Source of the DNA: Eunapius fragilis
Taxonomy: Eukaryota; Porifera; Demospongiae; Spongillida; Spongillidae
Assembly (NCBI GenBank): GCA_963681505.1
Contig: OY811982.1
Location: 4,298,000 to 4,361,999, forward strand
Direction: 5' to 3'
Length of the DNA stretch: 64,000 nt
Each line of letters starts with the position of its first letter. Within the stretch, counting starts at the first letter, position 1. A program made the translations under genes and the position numbers. The notes beneath the pieces are model-generated. The model saw only the letters and a list, made by a program, of their open reading frames with translations. It was not told the origin of the DNA and did no database searches. Below are positions 35,882 through 46,700 of this stretch, in pieces.

Positions 35882-37561
35882 GCTGGGTCAAGATGTACAT
35901 GTAGACGGTTAGTAAAATGTGTTTACATGTATACACACAATGCAATTGAGCACGATGTTATATAGTGCATAAGCAGCCAGCAGTGAAGACTCTGAGGTAC
36001 TGATATCACTTGTATATTATTCCGTACGGAAGGCTATTGAGAAATCCATTCTCCATCCCATATGCAGCTTACAGGGCTTTTTTTGGTGTTGGTAATACCC
36101 TAGATCTTCCATACATGTAGGTATGTAGGTGTATAGTGACTAGTGGACACACTCTGGTGGGGGGGGGGGGGGGGGGGTTGTCTTTTGCAAAAGCACTTCT
36201 GTCATTGTAATTAAGTAAATCGCATGGCTGAAGACACAGCTATGGGTCAACACAAAGGCCAGGATGTGCAGAAATAAAAAGTGCAACCGTTATGCAACAC
36301 ACCAGATGCGTAAGCACAAACATAGGGATTCAATACGACACATTTACAATGTATGCATGCACTGCCATGCATAGAAAAATCATACACTATCTATACATAG
36401 ATGCATGACCCACATGGCCAGACACAACACCAATTGATGTGTCAATGCAAGTACTCACCTCCTGTCGCTTAATCTCTTCCTTTGAGTACCTTAGGTGAAA
36501 ATCAGGCTGCACGGCATCTACCCAATTCTATGACAAAGTATATATTTAAAATGGAACACTTGCATCCTCCATTACCATAGGCAAGGAAGCTTTGGAGTCA
36601 AGCCTTCTCTTCCTGGTGGAACCACAATCCTTTGGGGTGCTGGGCAGTTTGTACTTGGTGGCTGGAGATGGTTCTTGATCTTTGTCCTTGAAGCTCAATG
36701 AGCGCTGCAGAATGAAGGAAAAGTATCCTTTGGTTCTTACAAATGTGCAAATGTACATACACACATAGGCATGTGACCCAAATATGCAGTGAATAACTGA
36801 GATGTGGCAGCATAGTCACTCAAATGACAAATGGCCACAGTGGCTATAGTAGAGTACTAACAGTTACCTGCAAGTCAGTTTACGCCAGGAGATATCTGAT
36901 TGTACCTTTATTGTGCGTTTTGCGGACTTAAAAGGCGATTCACTGAGGAAGTTGGCCAAGGCATTTCCCAAAGGACGTCGAACCCTCTTGTGCTCAGGTT
37001 CATTAAGTTGTAAGTCAACACTTTGTGTATCCATTTCACGGGTACGTTTACGTGAGTGGCCAATCTAAAAGAAAGAAACATACATTAATATCTTGAAAGC
37101 ACAATATCAAACATTGCTGTCTGCTCACATGTTCGCACGCCACTCATCTAAAAGAATGCATATGTGAGATACCTTAGAGCTCTTCCTTAGTCCGTCCGAG
37201 ACCGATGATGAATCAGAGTCAAAGTCACTGAAGAATGTATTATTTAGCAACACGTAATACCAACAGCAATGCATGTTCAAAATACAACACTCAGCACTGA
37301 ACACATAGGGGTGGATTATAATTTCGTGTTGTTTGTTTCCATCGTACCGTTCAGTATAGTTGGCACAGGGCGCATGCAATAGTGGACCAGTGCGATTCAA
37401 GGTATTTTTGTGAAACCTAATCATTTTAGTACCGGCGGTGCTCACCACAGACTCATCTGGTCCAGCTGTCTTAGTGAAGGGGATGAGGTAGACTTCCTTT
37501 TTGCGGAGAGAAGACAAACGCTGATGTCTCCCACCTCCGTTGCGACGGACGGTGACTCCAT
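29936..37561 (-). CDS. ARHGEF3: ARHGEF3/NET1-type Rho guanine-nucleotide exchange factor, 17 exons
   Basis: Cytoplasmic or nuclear RhoGEF that loads Rho (RhoA/B in the vertebrate family) with GTP. Exons by my reading: 37446-37561, 37173-37227, 36906-37064, 36576-36704, 36459-36527, 35631-35693, 35468-35564, 35133-35209, 34793-34897, 34344-34395, 33536-33594, 32908-32949, 32387-32488, 32060-32128, 31499-31588, 30351-30447, 29936-30096. All have GT/AG borders and consistent phase, giving 513 aa. N-terminus: basic, NLS-like (RKRTRE, KRVRRPLGNALANFL), then RSLSFKDKD. DH domain: EEIKRQEAIYALFRTESEMVDDL, FYHPMLRLRLISEED, VEDFLQRCLDSEFSRKIDLW, RTRIMKYPLLLKEV. PH domain: FLTDKVLILTRPSSR, NYQVYREPIPVHQLLVEDL, HLFRVSCTN, SHTLQANGDYDKKAWLDAF. 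These match ARHGEF3/NET1 end to end. An in-frame upstream ATG exists (37696), but 37561 leaves room for a promoter. Introns carry MITEs and microsatellites. Confidence 0.93.
30519..31115. mobile_element. Foldback element in RhoGEF intron
   Basis: Ends TTGGATCAACACAGCTTTTG and CAAAAGCTGTGTTGATCCAA are reverse complements, with arms of about 300 bp meeting near 30817. Divergence between arms is modest. TATA-like sequence flanks both ends. It occupies the intron between the last two PH-domain junctions (30448-31498). Confidence 0.85.
31130..31280. repeat. (GT)n microsatellite with TGTTTG interruptions
   Basis: About 150 bp of TG repeats beside the right end of the foldback element. The frames across it (poly Val-Cys, poly His-Thr) are artefacts. 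Confidence 0.9.
32790..32884. mobile_element. TAGTCTCG MITE with 9-bp target duplication
   Basis: A 95-bp copy, left end TAGCCTCGTGCCC, right end GGGTACGAGATTA, core GGATGGATTACATC and its inverse. ACTTTGTCA stands on both sides (32781-32789 and 32885-32893). It lies 23 bp from exon 12 of the RhoGEF gene (32908), close to that exon's donor. Confidence 0.88.
35427..35458. repeat. (GT)n microsatellite
   Basis: About 16 TG units, ending within 10 bp of an exon of the RhoGEF gene. Confidence 0.9.
35841..35880. repeat. (CA)n microsatellite
   Basis: About 19 CA units in a RhoGEF intron. Confidence 0.9.
36160..36178. repeat. Poly(G) run
   Basis: About 18 G in a RhoGEF intron. Confidence 0.85.
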
Positions 37562-37731
37562 ACTGTGTTGAAAGTTTATCAAATCCCTCAACGGATAACA
37601 ATTTTCGAAAATTAACGCATGCGCGATGGACAACAGTTTGTTGAAGAGCATCAAATAGAACTTGTAACCATGGTTTTTAATTCCATGTAAACACACCTAC
37701 ACAGTTAACCCTGTGGTCACTTGCATTTGAA
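37562..37731. promoter_or_regulatory. Divergent (bidirectional) promoter region with NRF1-like site
   Basis: Only 170 bp separate the start codons of the RhoGEF (minus) and ING (plus) genes. ACGCATGCGCGA at about 37615-37626 closely matches the NRF1 palindrome (GCGCATGCGC class), a common element of bidirectional animal promoters. No TATA box suits either gene. Transcription starts are not visible in sequence. Confidence 0.6.
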
Positions 37732-40700
37732 ATGGCAACAGCGTTGTACCTAGAGAACTTTTTGGAAAGTAAGCCGATTCGTTCACCTTAAATTCACGCT
37801 TGTAAAAAATTTAAGCTTCCAAACAGTTGGAATGCAACTGCCTTGTAATCTTGGTAGCTATACCGACGTACTTCATGTAGGCCTACTTGACTGCTTTTCT
37901 TTAGTTGTAATATACATTCAATTCGAAACTTTTATATACGGAGTAGAAAAGATCCCTTACGTAGTTATTATCCCGATCTGTAAAGGATAGGATGAATTAG
38001 ATGCCGTGGATGAGAAACCAATATTTGAGTGTTGCCATCTATGAAGCGTCCCATCATATGCTATCATGGTCTACCAAAATTTATTGTAAGATAGAGAATT
38101 TAACTGTTTTGAATAGCATTTTTCTTCGGATTGCGCATAATACTAGTCAATTCGAAAGAAAGTGGGAGGTTATTTTAGTACACAAAATGCAGTACATGTA
38201 CATAGCACATGTTTAGCATGCATACAAAGATACTTCACCCAGTTTGCATACAAAGATACTTCACCCATTGAAATTGTTAAAATAACTAATATTGCCATAT
38301 GTGTTATGGTGATCATTTAATGCAACTTTCTCAACTTTATTATATGTTTAATCACTACGTTGGTGTCCCGATTAATCTCTGCTGGCCTTAGTCGTAGCAC
38401 ACATGGATAAAATTGGAGACTTCTATGTAGGCGTTGTGAATATTCGTATATGTAGATTTTTGAGTCATGGAGTTATACCAACGTGGAGCTCAACACAACT
38501 GCAAGATGCCTGTCAATTCAAACTTTTCTATGGATAGTATTTATGTGCTGCTTAAGCCATTAATTACTAATATGTATTTATGCAGTGAGAATTGTATCAG
38601 GTTTAGTTTTTCATACATGTACTTGTAGGCATTGAAACCCTGCCTCAGGAGATGCAGAGGAACTTCAGTGTGATGCGTGATCTTGATCAACGAACACAAG
38701 GTGAAACAATCGACGTTGTGCTTTGTCATAGGCTTATGTATAAATGCCCCACCAGCCAAATAGAATAATAAAACTGGCATGTACAATATCTATGGCGCAA
38801 TATTTGGGAGTATATTCAGGCAATTTTTTTGAACAATAAAATGATTTGTGGTGTGCATTTTGGATTTGGTATTTGTTTTGCTGTCATTTTACGGTGTAAT
38901 AGGATAAGTGCACCAACAACTTAGTGTATACTGTAGTGGTTTTGTCTCTTTGCAGACCTCATTCATGAAATTGATTCCACTTCTCAAGACTTCAAAAAGA
39001 ATATTCACACTCTGTGCAAGGAAGATCGCAAGAGAAAGCTAACAAAGATCTCTGAGTCCTATCAAAAAGCCAGAGAGTATAGTGACAATAAAGTGCAAAT
39101 AGCAGTGCAGATGTATGAAATGGTGAGTGAAAGCATTGCTGCATGGAGGAGGTTACCCCCATGTGTGTCTGTGTGTACGATGTACATGTATATACACCTG
39201 TATGTGGTGTGCGTGTGTGTCTGTGTACAATGTATTAGCAACTCTGTGTGTGCGCATGTTTAGTTTGATGTGCATTTAGTACATCAGTGTTACAATGTAC
39301 ATTTATGTTCTGTGCCTTTTGTTGGTTAGCTGATCAGTGTTGTATGCATGTTGCGTGCATGCAATTTTGTTAGTACACATGCAATACATCTGCTGGGACC
39401 ATGGATATAATTTACAACATGTAACTCACTTTTTGTCACTGGTCTTACTGCTTAAGGTGGATAAGTACATTCGTAAGCTAGATACAGACCTTAGCAGATT
39501 TGAACAGGAACTTCAACTAAAGGACGCCAACTCCGGACACCCCTCTGTCTCTTCAGCATCTGATGGGCCTGGTACCTCTCAGCCAGGTATTTGCCTTTGG
39601 GTTGCAAGTAATGCTAGTGCTAAAGTGTACTAAGAGACATGTGGTGATGTGGTGCATTGACATGTACGATATACGTTTACTTATGTACATGTATGTGTGT
39701 GCACATGTGTAAGTGGAGAGGGTTTTTCTAAAATTGTAAATGCAATTTTACATAAATGGTATTCGAACCAAATGTAAATGTTTATGCAATCATGATGATA
39801 TACATGTAAGAAGTACAGTGGACTAAATAATACATAATACACACATAAACTTTGCACCAGACATATTATTTACACTCTGTGCTTCATACACTGCATGTAC
39901 ATGACCCCTCCTTTCACATGCAACACAATCACACACACCTACACACACCGCTGCATCATAGCAAGAGAACAGATTAGTTCTGGCGACCCTGTTATCAGTA
40001 AGAAGAGAAAGCTTCCCTCGTCGTCAGGTCCAGATGAGCCAGGGTGAGTGTATTACATATACAGGTCAGTAGGTTAGAAGTAGCTAGTGAAAAATGATCA
40101 GATATCGAATGCCTCTAAACCTTCCTAGCTATAAAGTGGGAGTCCCCTCCCCTTCCCACCATCTCCACCATCTTTGTATACTCTAGCCTACTATCACAAT
40201 TTAAATTCTATCTATACCACAGAGGCTAATTATGTGCATGTGCGCCATACATGATGTAGATTTGTACATAATGTACAGGTACATTTGTTTTCTATTATTC
40301 TCAGTCCATCAGGGTTGAAGGTCCCACCTGCTGCTGCAAGTGGAGCTAGTGCTGTTGCTGGTACTGATGTACTTGATATGCCTGTGGATCCTAATGAGCC
40401 TACATACTGCTTGTGTCACCAGGTACAGGGCGTGTGTGTGAGGGTGTATGTATGTGTGTCTTTGTGTGCATATGTGTGATGCTGATACATGTATTTGTAT
40501 GACATGCCTATGCATGAGTATAGTACAGTGCACATATATCAGGAACTACATTAGTAGTTCCTATACAGGAATTGACGCGGGTCATTGAAATCATTAACAA
40601 AACGCGAAGGACATCTTCAGGTATCAGATATATGAATAAAGCATGAAGCTGATATAATCATTACGTAATATAGAGTGCTATATTAACCGTTCCCATAGCG

Positions 40701-43700
40701 ACATTCACATATATTTAGAATTGTGCAGCGTTATAAACAGGTGGGATTTCATTTGATCGCAGTTTTGTTCACAACTTTTGGCTAGCGAAGTTGTTTTTTG
40801 TTTTTTTTTTTTTTTTTTTTTTTTCAAAATGCCTTCACATCAACAAAAGAGGAGAGCTAAACGACGAGAGGAATACCTCCAAATTTGAGACGACGAGTTA
40901 GAGTCCTCCCGCGTTTGGTACAGAGCTGATCCTAAACAAAAGTGGGCGTCTGTCATGATGGTTATTGGAGAGGGGGGGGGGTATTCGCAAAAATCAATAT
41001 ATTATATATATATATATATATGGAAGTGTCCAGCTAAATCACCCTTATGGTACTTTTTCAAAATTTCCAGAACAAGCAAAAGAAAAGTAACGCTCGCATT
41101 GAAATTATAAATTCAGTGCCTAATAACTTTGTGATGGATAGTCTGATTTAGGATGCGTAAGGACCATTTGACAGAAGCTCATGGGTGTTCAAGGAAAATC
41201 AAAAAATTTGAAAACTTGAAAAACTAGCCAGAAGGGTGATTCTGCTGGGCACCGTCCCATATATATATATATATATATATATATGGGACGGTGTCCAGCA
41301 AAATCACCCTTCTGGAGTTTTAATTTTATCACTATAAAAATTGTACGTTACACAAAGCAACATATCTTCACAACGGTTTTATATTTTCTTTTCAAATTTC
41401 GTACACTTGTTCACACATCAGTTCTCTCTGTGCAAACCGATTTTGGTGCTCTAGATAATTTCCATGCAATGGTTATAAAGGTCTCTAACCCAATGGGTTA
41501 AGATTCCTCATTTCTCCAGATACGAGTGACGATAACATGTCAAATTTGGAGTGTACATAGAAGAGTCCTGTAGCTATTGATTTCTGCAGATCGTTACGTT
41601 TTTTCTTATCCGTTACGGAGATATGGATTTTCAAAGTAATTCGACATTTCGCGCCACTCACCCTATTCCAATATGCCATTATGTAATGGTCACGCCCTTT
41701 AAATTTGAAGTTAGGTAATTAACTCCGCTTTGATCGTTCTACGTGGTATATAAGCGATCGTACCTCGTACGCTACGTTTCAACATAAAACAGTATCGTAC
41801 GTTCACATGTATCGCTTATGATGGATGCTGTGAATGTTCATGGTAGTTTATATTGTGCACCCTTTTTCTATATCTGCTCAGTTTGTGGCATGTACATGTA
41901 AGCATGCACGTACCATGCCTTCTAATCATGGGGCCCCTTCTTCACCCTCTACACCCTCTACACTAGTCTGGGGACCAGATGACTTGCTTGCGGCAGTCAG
42001 TTATCTGGTACACAAACTGCAGTACCTTTACTTAGTATGGCATATCTCTCTAGACCATTCATATTCACTGCCCTTCTTTCTTTCTTACCTCCTCCTCCTC
42101 CTCCTCCTCCTCCTCCTCCTCCTCTCCCTCCACCTCTTCCTATCTTCCTTCATCCACCCATCCTCCTCCTCCTCCTCCTCCTCTCCTCCTCCTCTCCTCT
42201 CCTCCTCCTTCTTTTACTCCCTCTCATTTTCCCTCCTACCTTCCCTCCTATTACACATAACACCCCTCCTCCTTTCTTTTGATTGCATCCACCCCTCCCC
42301 CTCCTCCTCCTCATCCTCCTACTTCTACGTTCCTACCTGTTGCACCTGTCCTACCTGTTGCATCCTCCCCTCCTCCTTTCTTTTTCCCGTTGCATCCACC
42401 CCCAACTTCTCCTCCCCCTCCTCTACGTCCTCCCCCCTCCTCCTCCTCCCTCCTCCTCCTCCTACTCCCCCCTCCTCTCCTCCCATCCTCCTCCTCTTAC
42501 TCCCTCTCATTTTTCCTCCTACCTTCCTTCCTATTACACCTACCTCTCCCCCTCCTCCTTTCTTTTGATTGTATCCACACCTCCCCCTCCTCCTCCTCCT
42601 CCTACTTCTACCTTCCTACCTGTTGCATCCTCCCCTCCTCCCCCTCCATCCACCCATCCTCCTCCTCCTCTCCTCCCCCTCCTCCTCCCCTCCCCTCCCT
42701 CCTCCTCCCCTCCCCTCCTCCTCCTCCCCTCCTCCTACTCCTCTTACTCCCTCTCATTTTCCCTCCCACCTTCCTTCCTATTACACCTACCCTCCCCTCC
42801 TCCTTTTTTTGATTGCATGCACACCTCCCCTTTCTCCTCCTCATCCTCCTACTTCTACCTTCCTACCTGTTGCATCCTCTCCTCCCCTCCTCCTCCTTCC
42901 ATTCTTCCCGTTGCATCCACCCCCACAATCTCCTCCCCACCTCTACTTCCTTCTCCTCCTTTCCCACCACCTCCTCCTATCTTCCTTTATCCACCCATCC
43001 TCCTCCTCCCCTCCTCCCCCTCCTCTTCCTTCCATTCTTCCCGTTGCATCCACCCCCACCTTCTCCTCCCCCTCCTCTACCTCCTTCTCCTTCTCCCCCT
43101 CCTCCTCTTCCTATCTTCCTTCATCCACCCATCCTTCTCCTCCTCTCCTCCCCTCCTCCTCCCCTCTCCTCCCCTCCTCCTCCTCCCCCTCCTCCTCCTC
43201 TTACTCCCTCTCATTTTCCCTCCTACCTTCCTTCCTAATACACCTACCCCTCCCCCACCTCCTTTCTTTTGATTGCATCCACACCTCCCCTCCTCCTCCT
43301 CATCGACCTACTTCTACCTTCCTACCTGTTGCATCCTCCCCTCCTCCCCCTCCATCCACCCATCCTCCTCCTCCTCTCCTCCCTCTCTTCCCTCCCCTCC
43401 CCCTCCTCCTCCTATCTTCATCCACCATCCTCCTCCCCTCCTCCACCTCTCCGTCTCCCCTCCTCTACCCTCCCCCTCCTCTCCTCCTCCCCTTCCCATC
43501 CCCTCCTCCGCCTCTTACTCCCTCTCATTTTCCCTCCTACCCTCCTTCCTATTAACCTAACCCCCTTTTGATTGCATTCACACATCCCCTCCTCCTCCTC
43601 CTCATCCTCCCGCTACTTCTACCTTCCTAACTGTTGCATCCTCCCTCTCCTCCCCCTCCTCTTCCTTCCATTCTTCCCGTTGCATCCACACCCACCTTCT

Positions 43701-46700
43701 CTCCTCCTCTACCTCCTCTTCCTATCTTCCTTCATCCTCCCCTCCCCTCCCCCTCCTCCTCCCCTCCTCCTCCTCCTCCTCTCCCTCCTTTTCTTCCTAT
43801 CTTCCTTCATCCACCCATCCTCCTCCTCCCCCTCCTCCTCCTCCCCTCCTCCTCCTCCTCCTCTCTCCTCCCCTCCTCTCCTCCTTTCTTTTAATTGCAT
43901 CCACACCTCCTCCTCATCCTCCTACTTTTACCTTCCTACCTGTTGCATCCTCCCTCTCCTCCCCCTCCTTCCATTCTTCCCGTTGCATCCACCCCCACCT
44001 TCTCCTCCCCTTCCTCTACCTCCTTCTCCTCCTCCTCCTCCTACCCTCCTCCTCCTCCTTCTACCTTTCTTCCCATTGCATCCACCCTCCTCCTTCTCCT
44101 CCTTTCCATTGTATAAATAAATGATGAGACATGTGTCGGAAGATACAATTCCTTATTTATCCAGCTTTAAAACTATTGGTATTGTAAGTCAATGTGTTGT
44201 AAATTTGCAAGCACCCGGAATCATTTTGGCACTTCAGCATATATAATGTTCTAGCAATATAACCTTTCATGGGTTATTAAAAAGGTGACGATGCAACAAC
44301 CAAGTAGGCACTGCCAACAATTAGGCAGATACATCAGATGTCCCCCCCCCCCCCCTCCTCTTTTTCCCCCCTCTCCTTATTTATAGTATACTTTGTTTTT
44401 GGAAAGACCTTAGTGCTATGACATGCACGCATGTAGTTCAAAACTACTTGTTCTAACTTCCATGTAGAGCATGTACAATGTACAAGGAACTTTGGATTCT
44501 ACCATGTACCATTCTACCATGCTTGCTTGTCTAAGTAAACCACTGGCCACCCACAATCTGTACTGATAAGGGTATAATAATATTCATAAAGGCTTATACC
44601 AACATACATTCCCTTGTGTAGAGCTCTAGAGTTCAGTTCTTGCACAGGCTCTGTATATATATCTCTTATAATAGCCTTTTTCTAGTTGCATGTAGTTTGC
44701 ACATCCCAAAAAATACATTCCACTGACTCCTAGGTGAAAACATATATATCGAGATGAACACTTCCTTTGAAACAAAGTGGTTAATATTAAATACCCTCCC
44801 TACCCAAGAAGGTGGAAGGGGAGGAGGAGAATGAGGAGAAGGTAGAGGAGGGGGAGGAGGTAGAGGAGGGGGAGGAGGTAGAGGAGAGGGAGGAAGAGGT
44901 AGAGGAGGGGGAGAAGGAGGAGGTAGAGGATGGGGAGGAGGAACAGGAGGAGGTAAAGGAGGGAGAGGGATGGGTGCAACTGGAAGAATGGAAGGAGGAA
45001 GAGAGGGAGGAGGGGAGGATGCAACCAGTAAGAAGGTAGAAGTAGGAGGATGAGGAGGAGGAGGAGGGGGAGGTGTGGATGCAAGGAGGAGGGGGAGGGG
45101 GAGGTGTAATAGGAAGGAAGGTAGAAGGGAAAATGAGAGGGAGTAAGAGGTGGAGGAGGAGGGGGAGGAGAGGAGGAGGAGAGGAGGAGGATGGGTGGAT
45201 GAAGGAAGATAGGAGGAGGAGGGGAGGAGGAGGAGAGGAGGAGGAGGATGGGTGGATGCAAGAAGATAGGAAGAGGAGTTAGATGAGGAAAAGGAGATAG
45301 AGGAAGAGGAGGAGAAGGTGGGGGTGGATGCAACGGGAAGAATGGAAGGAGGAGGGGAGGATGCAACAGGTAGGAAGGTAGACATAGGAGAATGAGGAGG
45401 AGGAGGGGAGGTGTAGATGAAATTAAAAGAAAGGTGGAGGGGTAGGTGTAATGGGAAGGAAGGTAGGAGGTAAAATGAGAGGGAGTAAGAGGAGGAGGAG
45501 GGGGAGAGAGGAGGAAGAGTTGAAGAGGGGAGGAGGAGGGGAGGAGGATGGGTGGATGAAGGAAGATAGGAAGAGGAGGGAGAAGAGGGGGAGGAGAAGG
45601 TGGGAGTGGATGCAGTGGGAAGAATGGAAGGAGGAAGAGGGGGAGGATGCAACGGGTAGGAAGGTAGAAGTAGGAGATGAGGAGGATGAGGAGGAAGAGG
45701 AGAGGGAGGTGTGGATGCAATGAAACGAAAGGAGGAGGGGGTAGGTGTAATAGGAAGGAAGGTAGGAGGGAAAATGAGACGGAGTAAGAGGAGGAGGAGG
45801 GGAGGAGGAGGAAGGGAGGAGGTGGGGAGAATGGGGAGGAGGATGGGTGGATGAAGGAAGATAGGAGGAGGAGGGAGAAGAGGAGGAGGTAGAGGAGGGG
45901 GAGGAGAAGGTGGGGGTGGATGTAACGGGTAGAATGGAAGGAGGAGGAGGGGAGGAGGGGAGGATGCAATGGGTAGGAAGGTAGAAGTAGGAGGAGGGGG
46001 AGGGGAGGAGGAGGGGAGGAGGAGGAGGGGATGAGGAGGAGGGAAGGAGGAGGATGGGAGGAGGATGGGTGGATGAAGGAAGATAGGAAGAGGAGGGAGA
46101 AGAGGAGAGGGAGGTTGAGAAGGGGAAGGAGAAGGTGGGGGGTGATGCAACGGAAAGAATGGAAGGAGGAGGGGAGGATGCAACAGGTAGGAAGGTAGAA
46201 GTAGGAGGAGGAGGAGGAGGAGGGGAGGATGCAACGGGCAGGAAGGTAGAAGTAGGGGAGGGGAGGAGGAGGAGAGGGGATGAGGGGAGGAGGAGGAGGG
46301 GAGGAGGAGAGAGGAGGAGGGGGGAGGAGGAGGAGGGAGGAGGAGGGGAGGAGGATGGGTGGATGAAGATAGGAGGAGGAGGAGGTGGAGAGGAGGGAGG
46401 AGGAGGTGGAGAGGAGGGAGGAGGAGGGGGAGAGAAGGGAGTAGGAGGGGAGGAGAGGAGGAGAGAGGAGGAGAGGAGGAGGGGAGGAGAGGAGGAGAGA
46501 GGAGGAGGGGAGAGAGGAGGAGGGGAGGAGAGGAGGAGGGGAGGAGAGGAGGAGAGAGGAGGAGGGGAGGAGAGGAGGAGGGGAGGAGAGGAGGAGAGAG
46601 GAGGAGGGGAGGAGGAGGATGGGTGGATGAAGAAAGATAGGAAGAGGAGGAGAAGGAGGTAGAGGAGAGGGAGGAGAAGGTGGGGTGGATGCAACGGGAA

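Noticed and set aside
37562-37696. Upstream in-frame ATG of the RhoGEF gene (37696)
   Set aside because: It would leave only 35 bp to the ING start and adds a hydrophobic, non-family N-terminus; 37561 is preferred.
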